This document shows positions 1 through 7,592 of a DNA stretch of 38,816 nt, in pieces; position 1 is the first letter of the stretch; the number at the start of each line of letters is the position of its first letter. The notes beneath the pieces were generated by a model. That model worked only from the letters and a program-made list of their open reading frames with translations. It was not told where the DNA came from and ran no database searches. The position numbers were made by a program, and so were the translations under genes. Source of the DNA: an uncultured Candidatus Woesearchaeota archaeon. Its GTDB lineage: Archaea > Nanobdellota > Nanobdellia > Woesearchaeales > 21-14-0-10-32-9. The DNA lies in the NCBI GenBank assembly GCA_903891505.1, contig CAITEO010000060.1:1-38816 (forward strand). The letters are read 5' to 3'.

Positions 1-382
1 CAGACGCATTATCAGCCTTACCTACAGCACTAGCATTAATAGTAACACTCGCATTAACATTACCATCATTCCTAACAGAAATATTACTCTGCGTAAAACT
101 AATACAAGCAGTACCTGTCTGCTCCAAAACATCAGACGTAACATTAGTAGTAACACCATTACCACTAGAAGGAGAGCAACTACCGAAATCAACAATATTA
201 CCATCAGTAGTAGTAATAGACACCGATTGTGAAACACTCAAATTAACAGTACCTGTCGCAGAAGAAACATAACCTGTAGTCTTTATTTCGTTCATTCTGT
301 TTAGACTTAGTATTGTTCCTCCTAAAGATATTACCATAACTGCTAGCAGAAGAACCGCTAATGATTTATTTGAAAACTCCAT
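1..382 (-). CDS. Secreted/surface protein with N-terminal membrane anchor (3' end outside window)
   Basis: The frame is open from an ATG at 382 to the window edge, so the C-terminus is missing. GGAGG lies about 8 nt upstream of the ATG. The first ~30 residues (MEFSNKSLAVLLLAVMVISL...) form a hydrophobic signal or anchor segment. The rest is Ser/Thr/Asn-rich with many NxS/T sites and no recognisable catalytic motif, typical of archaeal S-layer or pilin-like surface proteins (inference). It begins 18 nt after the stop of the gene at 401-700, which has the same anchor layout, so the two probably form a small surface-protein operon. Confidence 0.7.
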   Translation of the reverse strand, partial: MEFSNKSLAVLLLAVMVISLGGTILSLNRMNEIKTTGYVSSATGTVNLSVSQSVSITTTDGNIVDFGSCSPSSGNGVTTNVTSDVLEQTGTACISFTQSNISVRNDGNVNASVTINASAVGKADNAS

Positions 383-400
383 TTTTATTTCCTCCGTTAC

Positions 401-700
401 TTAAGATCTTGGATGTATGTTCAATGCAACATATCCCTGTGCAGAACTTTCCTTTGATGCCACTGCAGTACCTGGAGACACTACTGTTAAAGTTATTTTC
501 CCCTGTGTCGTTTGACTTCCTGCGCTGCTAACTTGTGTTGCACCTATTTGCGTTGTTCGTACATTGGCTCCGCTCGTCTCTCTAAGAACTGTAAAAGTTC
601 CTAAAAGAGAAACTACTACTGCCAGAATAACCAAAATCACAAGTGTCTGCCTAGAAACATCTCTCTTCTCAGGCTTTTGCTCCTCAATTACTTGATCCAT
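401..700 (-). CDS. Small membrane-anchored surface protein
   Basis: 99 aa: a charged cytoplasmic N-terminus (residues 1-17), one transmembrane helix (about 18-39), then a short Ser/Thr/Gly-rich outer part. The ATG at 700 is preferred over a TTG at 715 because GGAGGGTGG sits 5-7 nt before it. A TATA-like TATTTAAG lies near 755 on the minus strand. It is the first gene of a pair with the partial surface protein ending at 382. The family is not recognised; the extracellular location is inferred from the anchor. Confidence 0.65.
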   Translation of the reverse strand: MDQVIEEQKPEKRDVSRQTLVILVILAVVVSLLGTFTVLRETSGANVRTTQIGATQVSSAGSQTTQGKITLTVVSPGTAVASKESSAQGYVALNIHPRS

Positions 701-1022
701 TCTACCACCCTCCAAAATTTAGTTAGTATAATACTACTAAGTCAAACTTAAATAAGTTAAACTAAACTCTTCATTCACAATATGCTATTTAAAGTTTTCT
801 ATTTTTACTCAACTCAGAAGTAGTTTAAAATAAAACTTCTTTGCTAAAGCACAATAAAAAGTGTTTCTGTTTCGCAAAATTAATTATGCGCTCAACTTAT
901 TACTTCTACGATAACAAAACAAACAATATTACTAAAAACATTGAAAACAATTTGTATTTGAACTTTCACTCCAAAGAGCATAAACATTATAAATGGCCAA
1001 AAAACCCTTATAGATGATACAT
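701..1022. promoter_or_regulatory. Divergent intergenic region with promoters for the surface-protein pair and tRNA-Ile
   Basis: No convincing gene. On the minus strand a TATTTAAG box near 755 serves the 401-700 gene. On the plus strand ATTATAAAT at about 990-1000 is placed 25-30 nt before the tRNA at 1023. The rest is plain AT-rich DNA. Confidence 0.5.
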
Positions 1023-1137
1023 GAGCCTGTAGCTTAGCCTGGTGGAGCACACGACTGATATATTGACGCAAAGACAATTGATCGAAACGTCAGTTGCTGA
1101 GATCGTGAGGTCCGGAGTTCGAATCTCCGCAGGCTCA
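1023..1137 (+). tRNA. tRNA-Ile(GAT) with a 41-nt intron
   Basis: Acceptor stem GAGCCTG (1023-1029) pairs with CAGGCTC (1130-1136), followed by discriminator A1137. The D-stem is GCTT/GAGC (1032-1035/1045-1048). The anticodon stem is CACGA (1050-1054) with TCGTG (1103-1107). The T-arm is CGGAG-TTCGAAT-CTCCG (1113-1129). The loop reads C-T-GAT-A before the intron and A after it, giving anticodon GAT (Ile). The sequence resembles archaeal tRNA-Ile apart from the insertion between positions 37 and 38. The gene's 3' end is also the left attachment site of the mobile element. Confidence 0.93.
1061..1101 (+). other. tRNA-Ile intron, position 37/38
   Basis: 41 nt lie between A37 (1060) and A38 (1102), the canonical archaeal intron position. 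An internal stem TGACG (1064-1068) / CGTCA (1088-1092) could form the intron hairpin. Removal would need the splicing endonuclease (not in window) and ligation by RtcB, which is encoded at 19055-20644. The exact bulge-helix-bulge pairing was not resolved by eye. Confidence 0.85.
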
Positions 1138-1138
1138 T
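1121..1138 (+). repeat. attL: 18-bp attachment repeat in tRNA-Ile 3' end
   Basis: GAATCTCCGCAGGCTCAT, identical to 12735-12752 in the same orientation. Identity stops at 1139 (CC versus AA). Confidence 0.88.
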
Positions 1139-1184
1139 CCATACCTTTAAGGTACAATTCGCTTAAATTTAAGAAATAAAATAT

Positions 1185-1493
1185 TTATATTAAATTTTTA
1201 TTAACACTTATGCTTTGTAGTATACGGGTAGTTTTAGTATAATATACTTCAATAACTTTACCCTCTAAATCTGAACTTTGTTTTGATTTAGTTTCTGATA
1301 ATAGAGACTTTATTTCTTTTTTATTATTTACTGATGCAAAATAGTATCCGCCGTTACGATCAGCACAAAATAATTTAAATGTCAGAGTTTTTCCAGATTC
1401 ATCAAATTTTGGTTCTTTTATTACTCCATAATCTTTTTTCACATTATCTAATTCTTCATCTGATAAGGTTCTTAAGTAATATTTTTTGTCCAT
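1185..1493 (-). CDS. Hypothetical protein, first cargo gene after attL
   Basis: 102 aa, acidic and lysine-rich, beginning MDKKYYLRTLSDEELDNVKK, with a predicted alpha/beta body and no motif I recognise. The ATG at 1493 is chosen over an in-frame ATG at 1508 because the GGAGGAAAA motif overlaps the first ATG and lies 4-8 nt before the second. An AT-rich promoter-like stretch lies at 1520-1550. It lies on the same strand as the DGR template and target operon, 355 bp beyond the template. Function unknown; it could be a DGR accessory protein, but it is not a recognisable Avd four-helix protein. Confidence 0.6.
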   Translation of the reverse strand: MDKKYYLRTLSDEELDNVKKDYGVIKEPKFDESGKTLTFKLFCADRNGGYYFASVNNKKEIKSLLSETKSKQSSDLEGKVIEVYYTKTTRILQSISVNKNLI

Positions 1494-1847
1494 TTTATTT
1501 TCCTCCATTGATAAAATAATATAGATAGGAAAATGTATAATTTATATATAAATATTGCGGTTTTGTTGCTACTTTCAAGTAATACTTATGTTTTGTCTGT
1601 TTGTGTCGCCCACGTTCGCCACATGTTCGCGACTCTCTCGCTTGAAGTCCTGCGAAATCTTATTCGTCGAGACTCGGCTCAGTTCCAGATGTTTAACCTC
1701 TGGAGCTTTCCCTTTTCTCGGCAATTCCGCTCTAAAGATTCGTTTAGGGATTTATATATCTTGTCCCATTTGAGACGAGAAGTTGAGGTTTTTTAACATT
1801 CTGGCATCGAAAGAAAAATATCCCAGCACCTTTGTAACTTGACTATT
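1494..1847 (-). ncRNA. Non-coding region 3' of the template repeat, candidate structured DGR spacer RNA
   Basis: About 350 nt with no credible gene and higher GC than the neighbouring coding DNA. It lies directly downstream of the TR in the TR sense (minus strand). In characterised DGRs (Bordetella phage) the RNA 3' of the TR is structured and needed for cDNA priming, so this is the natural candidate. Transcription across it is inferred, not shown. Confidence 0.35.
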
Positions 1848-1928
1848 CCGACAAACCGACCATTATTATTAAGATTATTGTTGCCATTCAGACCATTATA
1901 ATTGTTGTTGAGGAACAGCAAACGGCCC
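1848..1928 (-). repeat. DGR template repeat (TR)
   Basis: 81 bp, non-coding, aligned without gaps to VR1 (2161-2241) and VR2 (5073-5153). Read on the minus strand it starts GGGCCGTTTGCTGTTCCTC, has a centre rich in AAC/AAT codons, and ends GGTCGGTTTGTCGG. The centre holds 23 adenines, and none lie in the two flanks. All 7 VR1 and 11 VR2 differences are at these adenines; the 58 non-A positions are invariant in both. In the VR frame the TR would encode an Asn-rich stretch (NNNYNGLNGNNNLNNN). It lies 232 bp past VR1 in the same orientation. Confidence 0.95.
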
Positions 1929-2126
1929 AAAGTTAGCACTTTCACCTATAGTTTGCACCACCACTTCATTGCTGTCGTGGTTGAATTTTATAGCAATTCC
2001 GCTAAGATTGCCTTAGTGAAAGGGCATGTAGTCCAGCTACTCCAAGTTCGCACAAGCTTTGCGGAAAGCTCCTGCTGTGCTGGGATGAAAAAGACAACAG
2101 AATAAGAAATATATAAAATTATCTCT
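1929..2126 (-). other. Spacer between VR1 gene stop and template repeat
   Basis: About 200 bp with no gene. It separates the stop codon of the last target gene from the TR. The TR may be transcribed as the tail of the target operon or from its own promoter here; no clear TATA box stands out. Confidence 0.4.
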
Positions 2127-3065
2127 TTATTTTTTGGCGACGTGCGCCTCCGGCGCTACCCCGACAAACCGACCACTATAATTAAGACTATTGAGGCCAT
2201 TCAGACCATTAAAATTGCTGTTGAGGAACAGCAAACGGCCCTGAGACACAGATGGATCAACCTCGCTAAATCTATGATGATTTCCAACTGTTTCATTATC
2301 GCTTTTCTTGGCTTTTTCAAAATAAGAATCAAGATAGTTTAAAGTTCCAGCTCTTGCAAGAACTACTGGATTCTCTATGAATTCTTGTTTTGTGAAATAT
2401 CCTGACTTAGTTGCCTTTGCATCATCAAAATTCATGACGACAGCATATCTGTCAAATGGATTACTAATTCCTTTTTTCAAATCTTCAAGATTATAAATTT
2501 GAATAGTTTCTCCTGTTGGAAGAACTCCTTGCAATAATTTGTCAAACTCGCTATCAGTGTATGTTGCCGCATTTTGCGGGGTCAAGCCAGATTTATATGC
2601 TGTGCTAATTCTCTTTGGTGTCAAAATACCTCCACCATGCACTGTTACAAGAACAGGATCGCCTGCTTTTCTTGCGAAAATTCCTTTTTTATCTATTCCG
2701 ATATTTTCTTCAGTTAATGCTGTGAACCAATATTGCCACAAATAGTTTTCCTTTTCTGCTTGAGCTTTACCCGCGATAAGATAAGGCATTGACGCCACAA
2801 TACCATTTGCATCCGCGTATTTCAATGCTTTTTGGAATGCTATAGGTACGCCTACCCAGTTGCCATTCTTATCTTGTTTATCGCTGTAGAAATATTTACC
2901 ATTGTTAACAAGGTCATCTACGCTAAAACCATTCGAATTGAATGCGACAGCAGTATTACGAGGAATAATTGGTTGATGTTGTATTGGTGCTTGTTGCTGA
3001 GTCGAGTCTTTTTCAGGATTCCACTCCAAATGTTTTATTCTATCAGCAGGAATAATTTTTACCAT
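2127..3065 (-). CDS. DGR target protein 1 (diversified C-terminus)
   Basis: 312 aa. The N-terminal motif KIIPADRIKHLEWNP is shared with target 2 (KIIPPDKIRHLEWNP), followed by a Gln/Pro linker. A conserved body (about residues 50-265) contains TEENIGID, LVTVHGGGILTPKRI and SQGRLLFLN blocks. Residues 275-302 are the variable repeat, followed by the invariant tail VAPEAHVAKK. The GRLLF...GRFVGV frame resembles the C-type-lectin/FGE-like fold usual for DGR targets; the fold is an inference. The ATG at 3065 overlaps the stop of the VWA gene by 7 nt, implying translational coupling. Its ligand is unknown, and the conserved body is not a family I recognise. Confidence 0.85.
   Translation of the reverse strand: MVKIIPADRIKHLEWNPEKDSTQQQAPIQHQPIIPRNTAVAFNSNGFSVDDLVNNGKYFYSDKQDKNGNWVGVPIAFQKALKYADANGIVASMPYLIAGKAQAEKENYLWQYWFTALTEENIGIDKKGIFARKAGDPVLVTVHGGGILTPKRISTAYKSGLTPQNAATYTDSEFDKLLQGVLPTGETIQIYNLEDLKKGISNPFDRYAVVMNFDDAKATKSGYFTKQEFIENPVVLARAGTLNYLDSYFEKAKKSDNETVGNHHRFSEVDPSVSQGRLLFLNSNFNGLNGLNSLNYSGRFVGVAPEAHVAKK
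2144..2156. other. GC hairpin immediately 3' of VR1
   Basis: GCGCC-TCC-GGCGC, a 5-bp GC-only stem starting 4 nt beyond the VR core. An identical copy follows VR2 and none follows the TR. GC-rich hairpins or cruciforms just after the VR promote target recognition in the Bordetella DGR; the same role here is inferred. Confidence 0.6.
2161..2241 (-). repeat. DGR variable repeat VR1
   Basis: 81 bp aligned to the TR with 7 differences, all at TR adenines. In codons: AAC to AGC, TAT to TTT, AAC to CTC, AAT to AGT, AAT to TAT, AAT to AGT. It encodes residues 275-302 of target 1. Homology to the TR stops at GGG (2241) and at GTCGG (2161). The last 14 bp, with no adenine, are the probable initiation-of-mutagenic-homing segment. 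Confidence 0.95.
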
Positions 3066-5026
3066 CTTGACAATAACACCTCTATTCCATCCTGAAGCAT
3101 TTTATTTTTATCATAAACAGGAGTATAAAATATATTAGGATCATTCTTGACTGCTGTACCCAAAGCATATTCGCCTCCGATTTCAAACATCAAAACTTTA
3201 TTGTTAGGATCTTTAGCTAATTTTTTCATTTTCTTAGCTTCTCTTTCAGTTCTTCCCTCAAGAACAAGATTTCCATCTGTAACAACAACATAACTTCTCT
3301 TAAGACCATCGTTAAAATCCTGAATGCATATATCCTCATGACCATATCCGTTCTCTGGCTTAAACAAAGTAGTAAGAGCTTTACCATTTCCTTTTAGGAA
3401 ATCCTCGACAGATATAATCTCTGAGCTCTTCTGAGAATTTGCAAAATTATGAACTCTTAAACTGCACTTCTTATTCAACACTTTTCCACCCTGATAAAGC
3501 GCATCAATGTAACCATAAATAACATTGCTAAGCATATCCCAACTCGAACCATCATTAAAACCAAAGTTATTAGTTTCCCCATACATAGAACCTGAACTAT
3601 CAAGGTAAAATTCTACGATGTCAGGAACATCCATTGTTTCATCTACAAACTTTATATCCTTAATTTCCTTCGTTCTGATTTCATATTCATTCAATCTATA
3701 CTGATGATTTTCTAAAGGAATAAGTACAGGCAAACCAGTTTTTTGTTGGAATCTTGCTACATGTCTAAGATTGATTTTTGATAAATTATCTTCTGTTATA
3801 ACTTCACTTTTTTTCAAATGCCAATATTCTTTATTATCAACAACAACAGATTCGCCAGTTTTGCTTCCGCCAATAATCTTTATGTTTGGATGATTTCTTT
3901 TGTAAAATTCATGAATGGAAAAAACATCAAGTGTATTGTATTCTTCATTTGACTTTGTCCCACTAGAAATACTGCCTGGTTTTCCCATACCCATCTGTGC
4001 CAAGTTCTTATCAGTAGAAAGACTATTTATGAATGCAGATTGTTCGCTTGGGGTCATGTCGTCCAATAAATCCTGTAGAATATTCTGAGGTGAAGTTCCG
4101 CTTCCATCTCCTTGTTGATCAGGTCTTCCCTGAGGCATGTCCTTTTGAACATACGGCCCTAGAACACTCATCAATCTCTCAATGCCCTTGTATCGTCCAT
4201 CGCTCGAGAAAACCTTTCTTATTTCAGATGAATACTCTTGCAACGTATCTAATTCTTTTAATGCACCAGACTTTTTTCCTTTCTTAACTATTTTTGTTGC
4301 TTTTCCAAGCAAAGACAAATCTTCTTTAGGTAAGGGCGTTGTTTTCTGGACAAGCGAACCTAGCGCTTTCTCAGCAACGTTTGCACCATCTTTGCCTGCT
4401 TTCTCCTGAAAAAATGAATAAGTACTTTGAGGACCATAAAGAACGCCATACAAGAATCTTGTTATTGTGTAAAAATTAGTTTTATCGTCAGAGTCCTGTA
4501 ATTCTAGCAAATCCCAAACCGGAATTATATCCTCTTGCACATATTTTCCTTTTTTATTATCTAAATAAAAGCGATTATCTAAAATGAAATCTTTAACTCC
4601 ATTCTGTGATGCATGAACCTTAACTAATTGATCAAGAGGAGTGAGCGCTGGCTCTGCACGTAGCACTCCTTTTCTTATTGCCTGATGGATAAGCTTATTA
4701 TCACTATGATCTCCGTCCACGCTAAAAGGTGCTTCTAGAGGATGATATAATTCATGATTAAGTAAATATTTTAATGTTGCTCTAGCCAAATCATCAGGAG
4801 AGCCCTTCCAATATTTAGTTACAACAGTCTCAAATTTTTTCTTTAAAGAATCATCGTTATTAATTAATGAAAATATTTTGTTTAAATCAGTATAGAACTC
4901 CCAGTCACGATTATTGAGTTTACCTGTTTTTACAACAGGCGTGTCGCTATGTAAAGGAAAGTCTCTACGAACATCTTCTCTCCACTCGTGTTCTGCTTCA
5001 TCCAATAAAACGTGCATGCTTTTCAT
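3059..5026 (-). CDS. Metallopeptidase-like/VWA-domain protein of the MoxR-VWA operon
   Basis: 655 aa. The N-terminal half contains HELYH at residues 91-95, an HExxH zinc-binding pattern followed by His107 and other possible ligands, as in the metallopeptidase-like domains found in front of VWA domains. Then a helical/linker region (about 210-360) with a Gly/Gln-rich patch at 300-312. The C-terminal VWA domain has a MIDAS: DSSGS at 476-480, Thr552/553, and TDG at 583-585. VWA proteins of this class work with MoxR AAA+ ATPases, as encoded here by the first gene of the operon. AAGGTG lies about 8 nt before the ATG at 5026. It sits between the two DGR targets, so it may present or process them (inference). 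Confidence 0.85.
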   Translation of the reverse strand: MKSMHVLLDEAEHEWREDVRRDFPLHSDTPVVKTGKLNNRDWEFYTDLNKIFSLINNDDSLKKKFETVVTKYWKGSPDDLARATLKYLLNHELYHPLEAPFSVDGDHSDNKLIHQAIRKGVLRAEPALTPLDQLVKVHASQNGVKDFILDNRFYLDNKKGKYVQEDIIPVWDLLELQDSDDKTNFYTITRFLYGVLYGPQSTYSFFQEKAGKDGANVAEKALGSLVQKTTPLPKEDLSLLGKATKIVKKGKKSGALKELDTLQEYSSEIRKVFSSDGRYKGIERLMSVLGPYVQKDMPQGRPDQQGDGSGTSPQNILQDLLDDMTPSEQSAFINSLSTDKNLAQMGMGKPGSISSGTKSNEEYNTLDVFSIHEFYKRNHPNIKIIGGSKTGESVVVDNKEYWHLKKSEVITEDNLSKINLRHVARFQQKTGLPVLIPLENHQYRLNEYEIRTKEIKDIKFVDETMDVPDIVEFYLDSSGSMYGETNNFGFNDGSSWDMLSNVIYGYIDALYQGGKVLNKKCSLRVHNFANSQKSSEIISVEDFLKGNGKALTTLFKPENGYGHEDICIQDFNDGLKRSYVVVTDGNLVLEGRTEREAKKMKKLAKDPNNKVLMFEIGGEYALGTAVKNDPNIFYTPVYDKNKMLQDGIEVLLSRW

Positions 5027-5038
5027 AAATACACCTTA

Positions 5039-5935
5039 TTATTTTTTGGCGACGTGCGCCTCCGGCGCTACCCCGACAAACCGACCATCACTACTAAGAT
5101 TACCGCTGCCATCCAGACCACTACAATTGCCGTTGAGGAACAGCAAACGGCCCTGAGACACAGATGCATCTCTGCCACTAAAAGGATGCCAATTGCCGAG
5201 CGTAGAATCATCAGATTTCTTTGCTAAATCAAAATACGAAGCAAGATTCTCAAGTCCTCCTGCTCTCGCAATAACCAAATCATTATTCAAAAACTCATCC
5301 CGTGTATGATAACCTGACTTCAAAGATTGCATCTTAGTATAATCATTAACAACACCATATCGTCTAGGAAGATTGCTTATTCCTTTCTTGAAATCATCAA
5401 TAAAATATAGCGGAATCTCCTCACCATAGACACTTCCCTTAAGCAAATCTGAAAACTCAAGAGGAACATACTTAGCGCTTCCATTAACGAGGCCTTCTTC
5501 ATACGCCATCCTAATTCTCTGAGGAGTAAGTAAACCTCGCCCGTGCAAAGTTATCAGAACAGCGCCTCCTGGCTTCACATATTTTCCATTAGTATCGATA
5601 CCGATATTTTCCTCTGTCTGGACAGAATACCATTTTTGCCAGAAATCATGAGTTTTATCAGCTTTTATTTTGGTAGCAATAAGTTCAGGCATTGTCGCAA
5701 CAATGCCATCTGTACCTGCATAATCGAGTGCCTGTTGTAACGCATCAGGTAATTTAGCGTCATAAAATATTTGTCCAGTCAAAATAGCCTCAACATCTGC
5801 AGGAAAAATAACATTCGAAGTAGGACTAAAAGATACTGCACTCTGCGTTGCACTTGAAGTACTAGGGAGAACAGACCCTCTATCTGGATTCCACTCAAGG
5901 TGTCTTATTTTATCAGGAGGAATAATTTTTACCAA
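5039..5935 (-). CDS. DGR target protein 2 (diversified C-terminus)
   Basis: 298 aa, a clear paralogue of target 1 along its whole length, with a Ser/Thr/Gln linker near residues 20-40. The variable repeat spans residues 261-288 and is followed by the same invariant tail. The TTG at 5935 is chosen because it aligns exactly with the ATG of target 1 (M/L-VKIIP) and a perfect AGGTGA lies 8 nt upstream. A GTG at 5947, overlapping the MoxR stop as GTGA, is the alternative. Its VR contains a Cys and several Gly/Ser/Asp codons produced from template Asn codons. It ends 12 nt before the VWA gene. Confidence 0.85.
   Translation of the reverse strand: MVKIIPPDKIRHLEWNPDRGSVLPSTSSATQSAVSFSPTSNVIFPADVEAILTGQIFYDAKLPDALQQALDYAGTDGIVATMPELIATKIKADKTHDFWQKWYSVQTEENIGIDTNGKYVKPGGAVLITLHGRGLLTPQRIRMAYEEGLVNGSAKYVPLEFSDLLKGSVYGEEIPLYFIDDFKKGISNLPRRYGVVNDYTKMQSLKSGYHTRDEFLNNDLVIARAGGLENLASYFDLAKKSDDSTLGNWHPFSGRDASVSQGRLLFLNGNCSGLDGSGNLSSDGRFVGVAPEAHVAKK
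5056..5068. other. GC hairpin immediately 3' of VR2
   Basis: Same 13-nt GCGCC-TCC-GGCGC structure as after VR1, within a block of about 32 bp that is identical downstream of both VRs. Confidence 0.6.
5073..5153 (-). repeat. DGR variable repeat VR2
   Basis: 81 bp aligned to the TR with 11 differences, all at TR adenines. In codons: AAC to GGC, TAT to TGT, AAT to AGT, AAT to GAT, AAC to AGC, AAT to GGT, AAT to AGT twice, AAT to GAT. Most are A-to-G, whereas VR1 also shows A-to-T and A-to-C. Flank identity with VR1 extends about 14 bp upstream of the TR-homologous core. Confidence 0.95.
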
Positions 5936-5943
5936 TTTATCCT

Positions 5944-7512
5944 TCACCTCAAAATAGATTCTAATCTATGTTCATAAATGCTACTCTGGCCTTTCTTTTC
6001 ATTATAAAGATCTACAAATGCTTGAAAGCTTCCTTCACCCTGTTTTAGAATCTTCGTTATGTCTGCTTCGAAAGTTTTGCTGAAATGATCTAGCACAACA
6101 AGATCAGCAACAAGACGACTTTTCAATGTACCTTCAGCAGGAGTTGTTGTCTGCGTATTCAATGCATTTATGCTATTTGCTATTGTATTTACGTAACCTG
6201 TGAATCCTTGCTCCTGACCAGCATATACTGCTGCCTGCCAAGTTGCTTGTCTAAAACCATACTCCTCTGGAATATTGTGTGCTTTATGTAAGTCAGTGTA
6301 TGCTTTTCTTGCATCATTAACAAGATTAATTAATTTACCATATTCAGAACCTGTTATGATTTTGCTTTCAAGAACAACACCCATACTTACAGCGACATCA
6401 TTAAGATTAACACTCGGTTCATACGAGCCATTCTTTATGCTCTTAATAAATCCGATAAGTCTTGCGAGATTGCCTATTTTTCCAAGATCTCGACGAACAA
6501 AACCATGCTTCAGCAGATTCTGAGCTTCAATTACTTTATTGTAATTGTTGTCTTTTCTTACACCAAAACGAGCAGTTATTCCGCCTTGTTTAATTAACTC
6601 CGCATTATGTTCAAAAGTCTCAATTGGAGCATGACCGACATAGCCAAGAGCTACATCAATAAATTCTCTGGTTTCTCCGTTTAATTCTACTTGCAGAGAT
6701 TCAGAATCAGTAACAACAGGATAAAACTCTCGCCATCCACCAGTTGTGCCTGCTTTTTTATTGAATGAACTCCAAAATCGGTCATAAAGACCATCTTTAA
6801 CTATTTTATCGAGCTGACTTGATGCAGCTTCATCTACTCCATTTGGAAATCTGAATTTTAAGAATCTATTCTCTCCTGCAATATCAAGTTCTGTTGCAGA
6901 TTTATGCTCTGCATCAGGCGGATTCATTGCGGCAATAACCATCAAATTTTTGTATCTCTGTGGACTCGTACTCAGGATAGGAACTCTCAGGAATCCTTTA
7001 TCTCCATTTATGTGAATTTCGCCATCCACAACTTGTAATACTTCCTGACTATCTCCTCTATTAATTTCATCTATAAACAATGCACCGTATTTAGCGCATT
7101 TCTCATGATCTATTCTTGTCTTTGGAACGCCATTCTCCATTACTGTTTTTGAAAAAGGTTCAAGTGCAGAGTTTCCCATAATTCCTGTGCTAAGTCTTAA
7201 TGTGGTGTATCCATCATTGCCAAATACTGAACTGAATAGTGCATCGCTTGTGTATGTTTTTCCTACTCCTGTGACTCCTTCATAAAGAATGTGAAAATCG
7301 TCGAAAAACAGTGATGCTGCATCAATATCTAGAACTGTAATCTCCGTTGTGTTTGGACGAGGAAGTTCTCCTTTTCCATTGAGGAATTTTACATTTATTT
7401 TATCGCTTTCCTCTATTTCCATATAGGGCGTTGGAGATATTGCTCCGCTAAGTGTTTGATATATTGATTCTATGAAATACTTTCTGAGTTCTTTTTGATT
7501 AGTAGTTTTCAT
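5944..7512 (-). CDS. MoxR-family AAA+ ATPase, first gene of the DGR target operon
   Basis: 522 aa from the ATG at 7512, which has GAGAGG 6 nt upstream. In-frame ATGs at 7518 and 7551 and a GTG at 7554 are less well placed. Walker A is GVTGVGKT (79-86), Walker B is ALFIDEINRG, and the sensor-1 region reads VIAAMNPPD, as in MoxR ATPases. The N-terminal ~55 residues and C-terminal ~180 helical residues are not assigned. MoxR ATPases remodel or activate partner proteins and typically pair with VWA proteins, as at 3059-5026. The stop overlaps or nearly abuts target 2. Confidence 0.88.
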   Translation of the reverse strand: MKTTNQKELRKYFIESIYQTLSGAISPTPYMEIEESDKINVKFLNGKGELPRPNTTEITVLDIDAASLFFDDFHILYEGVTGVGKTYTSDALFSSVFGNDGYTTLRLSTGIMGNSALEPFSKTVMENGVPKTRIDHEKCAKYGALFIDEINRGDSQEVLQVVDGEIHINGDKGFLRVPILSTSPQRYKNLMVIAAMNPPDAEHKSATELDIAGENRFLKFRFPNGVDEAASSQLDKIVKDGLYDRFWSSFNKKAGTTGGWREFYPVVTDSESLQVELNGETREFIDVALGYVGHAPIETFEHNAELIKQGGITARFGVRKDNNYNKVIEAQNLLKHGFVRRDLGKIGNLARLIGFIKSIKNGSYEPSVNLNDVAVSMGVVLESKIITGSEYGKLINLVNDARKAYTDLHKAHNIPEEYGFRQATWQAAVYAGQEQGFTGYVNTIANSINALNTQTTTPAEGTLKSRLVADLVVLDHFSKTFEADITKILKQGEGSFQAFVDLYNEKKGQSSIYEHRLESILR

Positions 7513-7592
7513 TTTCATCCTCTCTTTTTCTAATGATGTACAAGAGCACATCACTCTATTTTTATCTCTTATCCAGTAGTGAGGAGTTCTAC

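Noticed and set aside
22-237. Leu/Val-rich frame on the minus strand
   Set aside because: It is an out-of-frame reading of the Thr/Val/Asn-rich surface protein gene that starts at 382, which has the signal segment and SD.
892-1077. Minus-strand frame across the tRNA promoter
   Set aside because: It overlaps the tRNA-Ile gene and its promoter and has no ribosome site.
1848-1928. Template repeat as a remnant of a third target gene
   Set aside because: It lacks coding context on both sides, and the A-only differences have the direction expected of a template, not of a decayed gene copy.
1533-2105. Plus-strand frames of 67-87 codons around the template repeat
   Set aside because: They have no SD or TATA, no family resemblance, and run antisense through the DGR template and spacer.
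1848-5153. CRISPR array or simple tandem repeat
   Set aside because: Only three dispersed 81-bp copies exist, two of them inside genes, with adenine-specific differences. No short regularly spaced repeats were seen anywhere in the window.
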